Source: Halodesulfovibrio sp. (GTDB taxonomy: Bacteria > Desulfobacterota > Desulfovibrionia > Desulfovibrionales > Desulfovibrionaceae). Taken from it: a stretch of 64,000 nucleotides of DNA. The notes under the pieces were generated by a model, which worked only from the letters and a program-made list of their open reading frames with translations, had not been told where the DNA came from and searched no databases. Position 1 is the stretch's first letter. Every line of letters begins with the position of its first letter. The stretch lies in the NCBI RefSeq assembly GCF_015482765.1, contig NZ_JADMLB010000012.1, forward strand, positions 49,998 to 113,997. Reading direction: 5' to 3'. This document shows positions 26,777-36,977 of the stretch, one piece after another. Made by a program: the position numbers and the translations under genes.

Positions 26777-27595
26777 ATGGCATTGGATATTAAGCAAGGA
26801 CCTCGCGCAAAAAAGAGTTTGGGACAAAACTTTTTACAGGATAAAAACACGGCAAATCGTATTGTTGATGCATTGCGTATTGAGCCGGAAGATCATGTGA
26901 TCGAAATCGGTCCCGGACCGGGTGCTTTGACTCACCTTATTCACGAACGTAAGCCTGCATGGTTCACTATTCTTGAAAAAGATGACCATTGGGCGCATGA
27001 GCATAAGCGCCAGCCGCCAGCGGGTGATCCTGAACTGCAGGTTGTGCTTACTGATGCATTACTTTTTCCGTGGGAAAATTTGACTCCTGAAAAGCCTTGG
27101 AAGGTTATCGGGAATCTGCCGTATAACGTTGCTTCTCCACTTATGTGGGATATTTTAAGCAAGTCTACCGGCGTACAGCGTGCTGTATTTATGATCCAGA
27201 AAGAGGTGGGGGATAGAATTACAGCTGCTCCTTCTTCTAAACAGTATGGTGCACTTTCAGTATGGTTACAAAGTTTTTGTAAACCGAAACGAGAGTTTAT
27301 TGTTCCTCCCGGAGTCTTTATTCCTCGCCCAAAAGTTGATTCTGCGGTGCTTAGCTTTGTGCCGATCCCTGCCGAAGAACGTGATTTTGACCCTGAAGCG
27401 CTTTCATGGTTACTGAAGGTAACTTTCCAGCAGCGTCGCAAACAGTTACAAAAGATTCTAAAAGGCTGTGTAGCATCAGGGGCAGGGGAGGCTCTGGAAA
27501 AAGCTGGCGTGCAAGGAACTGCAAGGCCTGAGACGCTTACAACGCGTCAATTCCAGATACTCGCAGATGCGCTGAAAAGTTGTCCAAAGAAGTAG
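26777..27595 (+). CDS. rsmA: 16S rRNA adenine dimethyltransferase
   Basis: This is a 272-residue KsgA/RsmA protein. It has the SAM-binding motif VIEIGPGPGALT, the catalytic NLPYNVASPL and the C-terminal RNA-binding helical domain (FQQRRKQLQKILKG). It dimethylates two adjacent adenosines in helix 45 of 16S rRNA, late in 30S assembly. It is separated from otsA by 27 bp, perhaps co-transcribed. Loss of this enzyme gives kasugamycin resistance in E. coli. Confidence 0.96.
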   Translation: MALDIKQGPRAKKSLGQNFLQDKNTANRIVDALRIEPEDHVIEIGPGPGALTHLIHERKPAWFTILEKDDHWAHEHKRQPPAGDPELQVVLTDALLFPWENLTPEKPWKVIGNLPYNVASPLMWDILSKSTGVQRAVFMIQKEVGDRITAAPSSKQYGALSVWLQSFCKPKREFIVPPGVFIPRPKVDSAVLSFVPIPAEERDFDPEALSWLLKVTFQQRRKQLQKILKGCVASGAGEALEKAGVQGTARPETLTTRQFQILADALKSCPKK

Positions 27596-27768
27596 AAAAC
27601 CGCTATTTACAAGGCCTGAGAGCGTATAAACCGTTGCATATGCTTGATGCATCTGGTATCGACTTACAAGTTTGGGCTTATATCTCAAATAACAGTAATA
27701 ATTTTTGAAGCTAGAGTGTGTGCGCTTTGGCGAAATTTATTGCAACCCCCAGAGAGGAGGACGTGGCC

Positions 27769-28041
27769 GTGACCAAGGCGGAACTCGTAGAACGCATTGC
27801 TGAGAAAGCAAATCTTACTAAAGCAAACGCAGAACGCTCCCTGAATGCATTTCTTGAATCTGTACAGGATGTTCTTGTGGCTGAAGGCAAACTGACTTTG
27901 ACAGGTTTTGGCACATTCGTTGTTGAAGAGCGTAAAGAACGCTTGGGACGCAACCCGCAAAGCGGTGATCCAATTATCATTCCAGAAACTAAAGTAGTTA
28001 AATTCCGCCCGGGAAAACTGCTTAAAGAAGCTGTTAAGTAG
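27769..28041 (+). CDS. HU-family DNA-binding protein
   Basis: This is a 90-residue protein. GTG 27769 lies eight bases after GAGGAGG, while GTG 27763 is too close. It has the typical start [28 protein letters not shown], the [13 protein letters not shown] strand and a flexible arm [24 protein letters not shown]. It dimerises and bends DNA non-specifically in the nucleoid. A GF..F..R-type HU rather than IHF is favoured because of the canonical arm sequence, though the paralogue name is uncertain. Confidence 0.94.
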   Translation: MTKAELVERIAEKANLTKANAERSLNAFLESVQDVLVAEGKLTLTGFGTFVVEERKERLGRNPQSGDPIIIPETKVVKFRPGKLLKEAVK

Positions 28042-28056
28042 TACAGGAGGCCCCTT

Positions 28057-28239
28057 ATGCTGCACGGTGAAACTCTGCATAGCGCATTGCCTCAGGATAT
28101 TCCTTGGTGGATGCCTGACCACTTCATATTCTTCGGAGCACTCTATGCTGTTCTGTTTGTAATTCTTGGTGGGTTGGGGTACGTAATTTTCAAGTCCGTT
28201 CTTCATGCTAAGCATGACAGTCAGGGACACAGTCATTAG
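28057..28239 (+). CDS. Small single-span membrane protein
   Basis: This is a 60-residue protein. ATG 28057 follows CAGGAGG. A short polar N-terminus with PWWMPDH is followed by one membrane helix (FIFFGALYAVLFVILGGLGYVIF) and a His-rich cytoplasmic or periplasmic tail (HAKHDSQGHSH). It sits 15 bp after the HU gene and ends at a strong terminator. It is not recognised; the His-rich tail could bind metal. It resembles small oxidase or respiratory accessory subunits only in general form. Confidence 0.7.
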   Translation: MLHGETLHSALPQDIPWWMPDHFIFFGALYAVLFVILGGLGYVIFKSVLHAKHDSQGHSH

Positions 28240-28250
28240 TTTTTGTTTGT

Positions 28251-28289
28251 TAAAAAAGGCCTACTGTTCGCAGTAGGCTTTTTTTTATA
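28251..28289 (+). terminator. Terminator after the small membrane protein gene
   Basis: GCCTACTG and CAGTAGGC pair around a TTCG tetraloop, followed by eight T. This is a strong intrinsic terminator. Confidence 0.92.
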
Positions 28290-28399
28290 TGAAAGATGTA
28301 AAAAATAACTTGCAAAAAGCTAAATCAGACCGTAGATTGCTCTCTTGTCTTAAGCGTGTTTGCGCTTAGGGTATTAAGTAATGAAGGTGGTGATATTTC

Positions 28400-28603
28400 A
28401 TGCCAGGCGTATATCTCGATGATGGTGATTACAACTTCGACATCGCGCTTCGACGCTTTAAAAAGCAGGTTGAAAAGGCAGGCATTCTTTCAGAAATGAA
28501 AAAACGTCAGCATTTCGAAAAACCTAGCGTAATGCGTAAGAAGAAGAAAGCAGCTGCCCGTAAACGTCTTCTTAAGAAGATGAGAAAGATGAACCAGTAC
28601 TAA
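28400..28603 (+). CDS. rpsU: 30S ribosomal protein S21
   Basis: This is a 67-residue, highly basic protein with the S21 pattern [24 protein letters not shown] and a Lys/Arg-rich helical tail. AAGGTGGTG precedes the ATG. It is the first gene of the macromolecular-synthesis operon (S21, YqeY, MutS2, primase, sigma70), which couples translation, replication initiation and transcription functions. Confidence 0.96.
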   Translation: MPGVYLDDGDYNFDIALRRFKKQVEKAGILSEMKKRQHFEKPSVMRKKKKAAARKRLLKKMRKMNQY

Positions 28604-28632
28604 TCTGTACTGTGTTTACCGCTACGGCGGGT

Positions 28633-28685
28633 GCATCTATAGATGCTTCTTGGCGGGGATTCGGTTTCGGATCCCCGCATTATTC
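28633..28685 (+). other. Paired hairpins between rpsU and yqeY
   Basis: The palindrome GCATCTATAGATGC (28633-28646) is followed by an eight-base stem (GCGGGGAT/ATCCCCGC, 28653-28678) with a ten-base loop and only a weak T-rich tail. It may be a leaky terminator or processing site letting rpsU be made in excess over the downstream genes, as known for the E. coli operon. Function here is inferred. Confidence 0.5.
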
Positions 28686-28713
28686 TATGCAAAATTTACA
28701 TAAGAGTGACAGC

Positions 28714-29157
28714 ATGAGCCTTATTCAGCAGATCGATAAAGATTACATTACTGCCTATAAAGCCAAGGAGCAGGTTGCACTTGGTGTACTGCGTCATTTA
28801 AAAACTGCTGCGAAAAACATGCAGATCGACCTCAAGCGTGAACTTACTGATGAAGAAATGCTTGATGTTGTAATGAAGCAGGCAAAACAGCGTCAGGACT
28901 CTATCGAACAGTTCCGCGCTGCAAACCGTGAAGACCTTGTGGCTGTTGAAGCTGCAGAACTCGAGGTTCTCGAGACGTATTTGCCAAGTCAGCTTTCTGA
29001 CGAAGAACTTGAAGAGCTCGTTACTAAAACTGTAGCTGATACTGGTGCAGCCGGTATGAGAGACATGGGTAAAGTAATGAATGCTATTATGGCAGAATAC
29101 AAGGGTCGTGTAGACGGTAAAAAACTGAGCGCATCAGTTCGCGCAAAGCTCGCATAA
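28714..29157 (+). CDS. GatB/YqeY-domain protein
   Basis: This is a 147-residue protein starting at ATG 28714; the ORF extends upstream through the hairpin region, which is unlikely to be coding. It shows the YqeY pattern: KEQVALGVLRHLKTAAKN, RELTDEEMLDVVMKQAKQRQDSIEQF, ETYLPSQLSDEELE and a C-terminal GRVDGKKLSASVRAKL. The domain resembles the tRNA-binding tail of GatB, but the cellular role is unsettled. It lies in its usual place between rpsU and dnaG. Confidence 0.92.
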   Translation: MSLIQQIDKDYITAYKAKEQVALGVLRHLKTAAKNMQIDLKRELTDEEMLDVVMKQAKQRQDSIEQFRAANREDLVAVEAAELEVLETYLPSQLSDEELEELVTKTVADTGAAGMRDMGKVMNAIMAEYKGRVDGKKLSASVRAKLA

Positions 29158-29162
29158 ATTTT

Positions 29163-31463
29163 ATGGAGCAGCGTACCATACACAATTTGGAGTTCCGTAA
29201 GGTGCTTGAGCGCCTTGCGGACTTTGCTGTTTCGGAGGCAGGCACGAACGCGTGTTTGTCTATTTCTCCTGTGTCCAGCCATGAAGAAGCGCAAGAGCAG
29301 GCTCAATTGTTTAGGCAAGGACAAGAGTGGAGCCGGACAGTTTCCGTGACTCTTTCGTCTTTTCCTGATCTTGCAGGCATGTTCAGCTTTATTGATAGCC
29401 CGACAGCAGTTCTTGATCTTGATGATCTTTGGGCACTGCGTCAGGTCTTGGTACAAGCTCGAGATTTGCGTGCGTCTATTCGCGTGAGCACAGATGATTC
29501 ACCGTGGCCGTTATTGTTGGCTATGGTAGATAAATTTCCTTGGCCGGAGCAATGTGCTTCCGGTCTTTCCCGCTGTGTTGGTGATGATGGTCTGATTCGT
29601 GATAACAGCTCTCCTGACCTGCTGCTGATTCGTCAGGAGATTCGTCGAATCCATCAGACATGCACCAGAAAAGTGAAAGACTTTGTCAATTCACACGGCA
29701 TTCTTCAGTATCTTCAGGATGAATATATCACCCTCGCGAGTGATCGTTATGTGCTTCCTCTTAAAAGTAATTTTAAGGGAAGAGTGCAGGGGATTATTCA
29801 CGATTACTCACAGACTGGTGAGACCTGCTACTTTGAGCCGATGTTTCTTGTCGATTTGAACAATGAACTTGCTGAATTAAAAAAGCAGGAACGTGAAGAA
29901 GAACATAAAGTTCTTGAATTTCTTACCGGTCTTGTTCGCGCTAACTTTGGAGCTTTGCACGGTGTGTACAGCTTGATGGTTAACGTTGATGTGTTGCTTG
30001 CAAAGTGTACTTTGGCGTCAAAGTTTAACGGTGTTGCACTGGACTTCAACCAGAAAGGAAATTTGCATCTGGTTGATGCGCTACATCCTTTGCTTGCTTT
30101 GTCTGATGGTGGTGCTTTGCCAGTAACGCTTGAATTGTTACCAGAACAGTTTGCTCTTCTTATTAGCGGTGGTAACGCAGGTGGTAAGACTGTTTGTCTT
30201 AAAACAATTGGACTTATTGCTTTAATGGCGATGAGTGGCTTGCCTGTTCCTGTTAAAGAAGGCAGCTCAATTCCTTTCTGGAAAAATATTTTTGCTTTCA
30301 TCGGTGATGAGCAGAGTCTTGAAGAAAACGTATCTACCTTTACTGCTCAGATCACGAATTTGAGTGCCATCTGGGATACAGCGGACGACAGTACGCTTGT
30401 TATTCTTGATGAGTTTGGTGCAGGTACAGACCCAGCACAGGGCGCAGCTCTTGCTCAGGCCGTTATTGATGAATTGCTTGATCGTGGCGCATATGTTTGT
30501 GCAGCGACGCATTTCCCTGCATTAAAGGCTTATGCACTTTCAAACGATAGGGTACGTGCAGCTTCTGTTTTATTCGATCCAAGTACAAAGAAGCCGTTGT
30601 ATCGTCTCGCATATGATCAGGTAGGTGCTTCACAGGCTCTTGATGTTGCCCGTGAGCATGGAATGCCTGACTATGTGTTGCGTCGTGCTGAACAGTACTT
30701 ACTTATGGATGGTGAAGATACTTCCGCGTTGATCGACAGGCTGAACACATTAGCTGTTGAGCGTGAGCGAGAAGTAACGAAACTTGACTCAGAGCGTCAG
30801 CGTTTTGAAGAGCGCCGTAAGAAGTTGAATACACGTTATGAACGTGAACGAGATAAGCTTTTTGGAGACATCCAGAAGGAAGCTCAAAACGTACTTAACG
30901 ATTTGAAGACTCAGAAAGTTACACATAAGCAGGCGTTAAAAGAGTTAGCAAAAACTCGTCAAAAACTTGTTGAAGCGAATAAAGCTGAACAGCCGAAGGT
31001 TGAAGCATTAGCTCCGCAAGAAATTACTCCCGGTCAGACATTAAAATATAATCCTTGGAAAAAATCAGGGGTTGTTGAAGAAATTGATGATAAACGTGGA
31101 AAGGTTAAGATTAATCTTTCCGGCGTTGCTATGTGGGTAAATTTACACGATGTTTCTTTTGCTGATGAAACAAATAAAACTGTTCAAGCTCCCCGCACTA
31201 CAGTAAAAGCAGAACGTAAAGCATCTTTTAGGGTTGACTTACGTGGAAAGCGTGCTGATGTAGCTATAAGTGAACTTGACTCTTTTATTGATAAAGCCCT
31301 GCTGAGCAATATCGAAGAGCTGGAAGTTGTGCACGGAAAGGGAACCGGTGCGTTGCGTCGCGAGATTCATACGTATCTTAAAAATGCCCCTGCTGTTGCC
31401 ACATTCCGTCTCGCTCCTGCCGATCTCGGTGGTGATGGTATGACCATTGTAGAATTGCGATAA
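29163..31463 (+). CDS. mutS2: Endonuclease MutS2
   Basis: This is a 766-residue protein. MutS core and clamp regions are followed by the ATPase with Walker A (GGNAGGKT, about 336-343) and Walker B (VILDEFGAGTDPAQ, about 410-425). A Lys/Glu-rich coiled coil (about 520-620) leads to a C-terminal Smr nuclease domain (VDLRGKRAD, HGKGTGALR). It lacks the mismatch-binding N-terminus of MutS. Members act on recombination intermediates or on collided ribosomes. It is inserted between yqeY and dnaG, and its stop overlaps the dnaG start (TAATG). Confidence 0.95.
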   Translation: MEQRTIHNLEFRKVLERLADFAVSEAGTNACLSISPVSSHEEAQEQAQLFRQGQEWSRTVSVTLSSFPDLAGMFSFIDSPTAVLDLDDLWALRQVLVQARDLRASIRVSTDDSPWPLLLAMVDKFPWPEQCASGLSRCVGDDGLIRDNSSPDLLLIRQEIRRIHQTCTRKVKDFVNSHGILQYLQDEYITLASDRYVLPLKSNFKGRVQGIIHDYSQTGETCYFEPMFLVDLNNELAELKKQEREEEHKVLEFLTGLVRANFGALHGVYSLMVNVDVLLAKCTLASKFNGVALDFNQKGNLHLVDALHPLLALSDGGALPVTLELLPEQFALLISGGNAGGKTVCLKTIGLIALMAMSGLPVPVKEGSSIPFWKNIFAFIGDEQSLEENVSTFTAQITNLSAIWDTADDSTLVILDEFGAGTDPAQGAALAQAVIDELLDRGAYVCAATHFPALKAYALSNDRVRAASVLFDPSTKKPLYRLAYDQVGASQALDVAREHGMPDYVLRRAEQYLLMDGEDTSALIDRLNTLAVEREREVTKLDSERQRFEERRKKLNTRYERERDKLFGDIQKEAQNVLNDLKTQKVTHKQALKELAKTRQKLVEANKAEQPKVEALAPQEITPGQTLKYNPWKKSGVVEEIDDKRGKVKINLSGVAMWVNLHDVSFADETNKTVQAPRTTVKAERKASFRVDLRGKRADVAISELDSFIDKALLSNIEELEVVHGKGTGALRREIHTYLKNAPAVATFRLAPADLGGDGMTIVELR

Positions 31464-33286
31464 TGTCTTCAGGGTATCGTAACGATTCTGGATCAGTCAT
31501 GACAAATAGCGGATTTTCTGCTGTAAAAGAAATCAAAGCCCGTTTAAATATCGCTGATGTTGCGCGACGTTACATGGAGTTGCGCCATGCTGGTGGTAGG
31601 TGGATGGGACTGTGCCCTTTTCACCAGGAAAAAACACCATCATTTTCTATTAATGAAGAAGAGGGTTTTTACTACTGTTTTGGATGTCAGGCTGCCGGCG
31701 ATGTAATAGACTTTTTCTGTAAAATTAACGGGCTGGAGTTTCGGGAAGGGCTGCAACAACTAGCAGAAGAAACCGGAGTTCCGCTTACTGAATATAAGGC
31801 TGATCCGCGTGCCCAAGAAGAACGGGATTTTCGGAAGCTCTGTTATACGATGTATGACATTGCAAAAGATCATTTTCGTAACAATCTTTCTAAGCATGAT
31901 GCGCGGGAATGCCGAAACTATATTAAAGGGCGTAAATTAACGCCTGAGATTGTAGAGCGTTTTGAACTGGGCTGGGCTCCTGATTCGTGGCAATCTCTTT
32001 CCGATGCATTAGTTTCGAGAGGGATGAAACAGAAGCAGGCAGCTGAGGCTGGTCTTTTGTCACGCAATGAACGCGGACGAATGTATGATCGTTTTCGTGG
32101 ACGTCTTATTTTTCCGATCAAGAACCTTTCAGGACAAGTTATCGCTTTTGGCGGTAGAATCATTGGAAAAAATGATCAAGCGAAGTATATCAACAGTAGC
32201 GATTCTGCAATCTACAAAAAAGGTGAGCATCTTTACGGGCTTTTTCAGGCTCGTAGAGCGATTTCAGCAGCTAAAAGTGCCTTTTTAACAGAAGGGTACA
32301 TGGATGTACTTACACTGCATCAGTTCGGTTTCGAAAATGCTTGTGGTGTTCTTGGAACAGCTCTAACTCCGGATCAGGTTAAACGCCTCGGTGGTTTTTG
32401 CTCATCAGTAGATCTTATTTTTGACGGTGATGAAGCCGGACGAAAGGCTGCTTTAAAAAGTTGTGAGATGATCTTAACCAAAGGTATGAAGTGCCGTGTG
32501 GTACTTCTTCCTGACGGAGAAGATATTGACAGCTTTTTACATGAGCGCGGTGAACAGGCGTTTCACGACTTGTTGGCCCAATCTCCGGACGGGTTGTCCT
32601 ATTGTACCTCGACGGTAAGCATGTATGCCCCGCGGGATGTTATGGATTGGACAACACGTTTTTTGAGCAGCATGGAACAGCCTGAACTCTGTTCGTTTTA
32701 TGTGTCTCGTATAGCATCAGGGCTTGGTCTTGATGAAGTGGAGCTGCGCCAGATTGTAGCGCCAAAGAAAAGCAAACAGGCTCAATCTCGTTCTTCGTTT
32801 CAGCAACGGGGAGCACGGGAGAAGTCTGGTGGCTGGAAAAAACAGCAGCAAACGATGCAAGGCTCTGCGCCGCGTCCTATGCTGGCTGCTTCACTGGAAG
32901 AGCGGGTGTTGCAGTTTGTTGTACGGTATCCGCATCACGTGCTTACATTAGAACAGTATGGTGGTGTCGAACTGTTACAGTCCACATGGGCTGAATCGCT
33001 CTGGAATAAAATTTCTGCTTACGGCAATGATGCCGCTGAGTACCTTGAAGGTAAAGAAAAAGTATTTTGGATTAAGCACCGTACTGTCGATACGGTTGCA
33101 ATGCAAAAAGAACAGGAAGAATTGAACGACGTCTGTATGTTCCTGGAAAGAACTCGCCGCCAACAGCAAGGGCAATCCCTAGTCGCCGCAATGCGGCATA
33201 TTACAGAGGGGGGCGAACAGGATGCAGAAATGGATTTTCTTCTGGCCTTAAAAGAATCCTTGGGGAGGTCCAATGGGGAATATTAA
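31463..33286 (+). CDS. dnaG: DNA primase
   Basis: This is a 607-residue protein. It has an N-terminal CHC2-type zinc finger ([11 protein letters not shown] and CFGC), then the Toprim core with [11 protein letters not shown] and [11 protein letters not shown], and a C-terminal helicase-binding region. It makes RNA primers for lagging-strand synthesis. ATG 31463 overlaps the mutS2 stop; ATG 31499 is also possible and would still keep all domains. Its end overlaps the rpoD start. Confidence 0.96.
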   Translation: MSSGYRNDSGSVMTNSGFSAVKEIKARLNIADVARRYMELRHAGGRWMGLCPFHQEKTPSFSINEEEGFYYCFGCQAAGDVIDFFCKINGLEFREGLQQLAEETGVPLTEYKADPRAQEERDFRKLCYTMYDIAKDHFRNNLSKHDARECRNYIKGRKLTPEIVERFELGWAPDSWQSLSDALVSRGMKQKQAAEAGLLSRNERGRMYDRFRGRLIFPIKNLSGQVIAFGGRIIGKNDQAKYINSSDSAIYKKGEHLYGLFQARRAISAAKSAFLTEGYMDVLTLHQFGFENACGVLGTALTPDQVKRLGGFCSSVDLIFDGDEAGRKAALKSCEMILTKGMKCRVVLLPDGEDIDSFLHERGEQAFHDLLAQSPDGLSYCTSTVSMYAPRDVMDWTTRFLSSMEQPELCSFYVSRIASGLGLDEVELRQIVAPKKSKQAQSRSSFQQRGAREKSGGWKKQQQTMQGSAPRPMLAASLEERVLQFVVRYPHHVLTLEQYGGVELLQSTWAESLWNKISAYGNDAAEYLEGKEKVFWIKHRTVDTVAMQKEQEELNDVCMFLERTRRQQQGQSLVAAMRHITEGGEQDAEMDFLLALKESLGRSNGEY

Positions 33287-35045
33287 GGACATCCAGCAAA
33301 TCAAGTCCTTGATTGCGAAGGGCAAGGTCAACGGGTTCCTGACCTTTGATGAGGTCAACAAAGCGTTACCGGCTGAAGTGAATACTCCCGAGCAGGTTGA
33401 AGAGATCATCGGGATTTTTGACCAGTTGAATATCGCTATTGTTGATACCAGCAAAGGCAAGGATGAAGTTCCCGTTGCCGATGCTGACAACGACGATGAC
33501 CTGCCTTCTGAAGACGTTATAGAGTTTAACGAGGAAGAAGAAACTACAGACTATGCATCACGCAGCACAGATCCTGTGCGTATGTACCTGCGCGAAATGG
33601 GCGCAGTGCCGTTGCTTGACCGTGACGGTGAAGTAGTTATCGCTAAGAAAATTGAAATTGGCGAGCAGGATGTATTATATGCACTCGTTGAAGTGCCTGT
33701 GGCTGTTGAAGAGCTTGTAAGTGTTGGCGAAGATCTTAGAGAAAACCGCGTAAAGCTGAAAGACGTTGTTAAGACCATTGAAGAAGATGATCCTAGCGAA
33801 GACGAGCTTAACCAGCGTGAGCGAGTAATTAAGCTTCTTGATGAGATTCGTAACATCTACAAAAAGAAAAGAAAGATTTACGACAAGCTTGATGACTGCT
33901 GTACACTTGATCGCAGAGTATATGGTCTGCAAAAAGAGATCATTCAGTACAAAGAAGACGTGGTTGTGCGTCTTCGTGACATTAAGCTTGAAAAGACTCT
34001 TATTGACCGTGTTATTGAGACTGTCGAAGATTACGTGCGTCAGATGCATAACTGCCAGCGTGACCTTTCTGCGTACATTCTCTCAACCGGTAAAACTCAG
34101 TCTGAAATTCAGGTACTGTTTAAACAGCTTGATGATCGTGAAGTGAACCCGCTGGTTGCAGCGGAAGAGCTTGGTTTGACCGTTGATGAATTATTCTCAT
34201 TTAAAGAGATGATTCTTGGTAAAATTGAGATTCTGCATCGCTTGCAGGAAAAATGTTGTCACAACGTTACAGATCTTGAAGAGGTTTTGTGGCGTATTAA
34301 GTATGGCAACACAGCTGCAATGCGCGCTAAGCAGGAACTTATTCGTTCAAACTTGCGTCTTGTTGTAAGTATCGCGAAGAAATACACAAACCGTGGGTTA
34401 CAGTTCCTTGATCTCATTCAGGAAGGTAACATCGGTCTGATGAAGGCTGTTGATAAGTTCGAATACCAGCGTGGTTACAAGTTCTCCACGTATGCAACAT
34501 GGTGGATTCGTCAGGCGATTACTCGTGCGATTGCGGATCAGGCTCGTACTATCCGTATCCCTGTGCATATGATCGAGACAATTAACAAGTTGATTAGAAC
34601 TTCTCGTTACCTCGTTCAGGAACTTGGACGTGATCCAACACCTGAAGAGATTGCTGAACGTATGGACTATCCGATCGATAAGGTGAAGAAAGTCCTTAAA
34701 ATTGCAAAAGAACCTATTTCTCTTGAAACTCCAATTGGTGATGAAGAAGATTCCAGCCTCGGAGATTTCATTGAAGATAAGAAGGCAGTTGCTCCTGCTG
34801 AAGAAGTGGTTAACACTAAACTTGGTGAGCAGATTGCCGGTGTTCTTGCAGACCTTACTCCACGTGAGGAACAAGTACTTCGTAAGCGTTTTGGTATTGG
34901 TGAAAAATCTGACCATACTCTCGAAGAGGTTGGTAAACTGTTTAACGTTACTCGTGAACGTATTCGACAGATCGAAGCTAAGGCGCTTCGTAAATTACGC
35001 CATCCGGTTCGAAGTCAGACGCTTAAGTCTTACTACGAAAACTAG
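33273..35045 (+). CDS. rpoD: RNA polymerase primary sigma factor (sigma70)
   Basis: This is a 590-residue protein preceded by GGGGAGG. Region 1.1 at the N-terminus is acidic. Region 1.2 has [11 protein letters not shown]. Region 2 has [16 protein letters not shown] and [13 protein letters not shown]. Region 3 follows, and region 4 ends with the helix-turn-helix [20 protein letters not shown]. It is the main promoter-recognition factor. It ends the macromolecular-synthesis operon and overlaps dnaG by 14 bp. Confidence 0.98.
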   Translation: MGNIKDIQQIKSLIAKGKVNGFLTFDEVNKALPAEVNTPEQVEEIIGIFDQLNIAIVDTSKGKDEVPVADADNDDDLPSEDVIEFNEEEETTDYASRSTDPVRMYLREMGAVPLLDRDGEVVIAKKIEIGEQDVLYALVEVPVAVEELVSVGEDLRENRVKLKDVVKTIEEDDPSEDELNQRERVIKLLDEIRNIYKKKRKIYDKLDDCCTLDRRVYGLQKEIIQYKEDVVVRLRDIKLEKTLIDRVIETVEDYVRQMHNCQRDLSAYILSTGKTQSEIQVLFKQLDDREVNPLVAAEELGLTVDELFSFKEMILGKIEILHRLQEKCCHNVTDLEEVLWRIKYGNTAAMRAKQELIRSNLRLVVSIAKKYTNRGLQFLDLIQEGNIGLMKAVDKFEYQRGYKFSTYATWWIRQAITRAIADQARTIRIPVHMIETINKLIRTSRYLVQELGRDPTPEEIAERMDYPIDKVKKVLKIAKEPISLETPIGDEEDSSLGDFIEDKKAVAPAEEVVNTKLGEQIAGVLADLTPREEQVLRKRFGIGEKSDHTLEEVGKLFNVTRERIRQIEAKALRKLRHPVRSQTLKSYYEN

Positions 35046-35082
35046 AAAAAAGGCGGCTTCAACTGAAGCCGCCTTTTTTTAT
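35046..35082 (+). terminator. Terminator after rpoD
   Basis: GGCGGCTTCA pairs with TGAAGCCGCC around a very small loop, flanked by an A-run before and seven T after. It is strong and partly bidirectional. Confidence 0.94.
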
Positions 35083-35095
35083 TATGGAGAGTTGT

Positions 35096-35761
35096 GTGCT
35101 TAAAAGACAACTTGCTATATTTTCTTTTTTTCTGCTGTTGTTTTGTATTACTATTCCGGCTTATGCCGATACAATATACTCCGTCGTATCTGTTCTTGAT
35201 GGCGATACTATTATTCTTGATGATGGTAGTAGAGTACGTATTGCATATGTTGATACTCCAGAGCTTGAACATAAAAAAAGAAAGCAACAGTACTTTTCAA
35301 TAAAAGCTAAAAATTTTATAACAAAAGAAGTTCTTGGAAAGAAAGTTGAACTACAAAGAATTGTAGATGTAGATAGGTATAGTAGAAGAGTTGCAATCGT
35401 AACTTCGCAATATGGGCATGACTTAGGAACATATCTTGTTCAAAATGGTATGGCCTTTGTGTATCCACATGGGAGAAAGCAACGTTCTTATGTAAAAAAG
35501 TTGATTACGGTACAGCAAAAAGCAATCGATAATAAAGTTGGAATGTGGAATAACGCTATTACTTATTTAAATAAAATAGGAACTGTTGTTGGAAACAGGA
35601 GAAGTAAGCGTTTTTTTACTTTGAATTGTAAGTTTGCAAATCAAATTTCAAAGAAGAATAAGATTTATTTTAAGTCTCCAGTTGATGCATTTTATAATGG
35701 ATATGCTCCAGCACGAGTTTGTAAGCTGTGGCCAAATGAAGCTGAAATTTCAGTGGAATAA
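35096..35761 (+). CDS. Secreted thermonuclease-family protein
   Basis: GTG 35096 is preferred, six bases after GGAG; ATG 35084 lies on the terminator T-run without a site. A signal peptide ends near IPAYA. The SNase core shows VLDGDTIILDDGSRVRIAYVDTPE (Asp, Arg), YSRRVAIV and the conserved Leu-rich LVQNGMAFVY. The last 45 residues (NCKF to VCKLW) resemble the cysteine-poor remains of an Ada-type zinc ribbon often attached to such nucleases. The gene is noticeably more AT-rich than its neighbours and stands alone between terminators, which suggests later acquisition. It probably degrades extracellular or periplasmic nucleic acid. Confidence 0.86.
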   Translation: MLKRQLAIFSFFLLLFCITIPAYADTIYSVVSVLDGDTIILDDGSRVRIAYVDTPELEHKKRKQQYFSIKAKNFITKEVLGKKVELQRIVDVDRYSRRVAIVTSQYGHDLGTYLVQNGMAFVYPHGRKQRSYVKKLITVQQKAIDNKVGMWNNAITYLNKIGTVVGNRRSKRFFTLNCKFANQISKKNKIYFKSPVDAFYNGYAPARVCKLWPNEAEISVE

Positions 35762-35822
35762 AATGCTCAGATAACGCTACGTATTAGTATAAAATGCCGA
35801 ACTGTACTTGAAGGGGGCTGTT

Positions 35823-36902
35823 TTGCATCCTGAAAACCCTACAGATAAAATTTGTCGTTTTGAGATTGGTCATAAGTATTGTGATCTTTTTGAACGCTTA
35901 GGCGTTCCCCATGATGATCGTTGGCGATCTTTGCTTTCATGTCTACGTAGTACTCAAAAGTACTCGTACTACTCTCAAGAGCAAAAAAAAGAAGTTGCCG
36001 ATCTGCTGATAAAAACTCTTGAGCTCGCTGACTTTTCTGAAGAGAGGTATAGTTCTGTCCTTAGAGAGTATCAGGCGATTTTAGCGAGTTCGTATGCAAA
36101 GCGTTTAGAAGAAGCGTTGCAAGAATCCGCTGATCTTGCTGATGACTTTAGACGTAGTGTTTATAAGCATAAAGGCGCGATGGAAGGGCTTGAAGAAAAG
36201 AGTGTTGCAGCTGTCCGGAGCGGGGCAGACCCAGAAGAAATTGTTTTACAGCTAAAATCGACATTTCAGGAAGTAATCTCTGTAATGCGCGAGGACGCAG
36301 AACGACTTGATCATATATGCAAAACGGATGGTCTTACCGGCTTATTTAACCGCCGTGCATTTGATGAGAGCCTCAATGATGGAATTGAAGCTTGGCGCAC
36401 TGAGAGCAAAGGTCTTTGTCTTCTTTTGTTAGACATTGATAATCTGAAAGAGTTTAATGATCGTTTTGGTCACCGTATCGGCGATCAGGCGTTGCAAACT
36501 TTTTCGCAAATAATGCAGGAAGTGGCTCATCGTCGCCATGATGATGAGGATATTTGTTGCTGTCGCTTTGGCGGTGACGAGTTTGCGATTTTACTTTTTG
36601 GTGATGCTTCTCGCGATGTTGTGGAGATTGCGCAGTCTATCCGTACTCGTCTTGAGACGTATGACTTTGTTATTCGCGATAATCAAGGTCGAATAATACG
36701 TCGAAATGTACAAATGACCGTTTCGTGTGGATTTTCTTATGCCCATGATTTTCCACTGGAAAACATTGGCGCTTTAATGCTTGATGCTGCTGACTCGGCT
36801 TTGTATGAAGCGAAAGATCTTGGCCGAAATCGAGTGGTTGAGTACTCAAAAAAAGATGACGGCTGTGAGTTTACGGTGATTTGTGGTGGAGAGGTAGCGT
36901 AA
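35823..36902 (+). CDS. GGDEF-domain diguanylate cyclase
   Basis: TTG 35823 is chosen because AAGGGGG lies just upstream; this gives 359 residues. The N-terminal about 160 residues are helical and coiled-coil-like with no recognised sensor or membrane helix. The C-terminal GGDEF domain has the intact active site RFGGDEF (about 248-254), LLDIDNLKEFND, and DSALYEAKDLGRNRV. It should make cyclic di-GMP from two GTP. No RxxD inhibitory site is seen five residues before the active site (CCC stands there), so product inhibition may be absent. It is monocistronic. Confidence 0.93.
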   Translation: MHPENPTDKICRFEIGHKYCDLFERLGVPHDDRWRSLLSCLRSTQKYSYYSQEQKKEVADLLIKTLELADFSEERYSSVLREYQAILASSYAKRLEEALQESADLADDFRRSVYKHKGAMEGLEEKSVAAVRSGADPEEIVLQLKSTFQEVISVMREDAERLDHICKTDGLTGLFNRRAFDESLNDGIEAWRTESKGLCLLLLDIDNLKEFNDRFGHRIGDQALQTFSQIMQEVAHRRHDDEDICCCRFGGDEFAILLFGDASRDVVEIAQSIRTRLETYDFVIRDNQGRIIRRNVQMTVSCGFSYAHDFPLENIGALMLDAADSALYEAKDLGRNRVVEYSKKDDGCEFTVICGGEVA

Positions 36903-36977
36903 AATATTATGAAAATGGTTCCGGTTATGTTGACACAACGGCTGGAACCAGATAGCCCTTTTCTTAACGCGAATTTA

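Noticed and set aside
27727..27745. Sigma54-like TTTGGCG with TTGCA before the HU gene
   Set aside because: The GG-to-GC spacing is one base too long and the HU gene is not an expected RpoN target.
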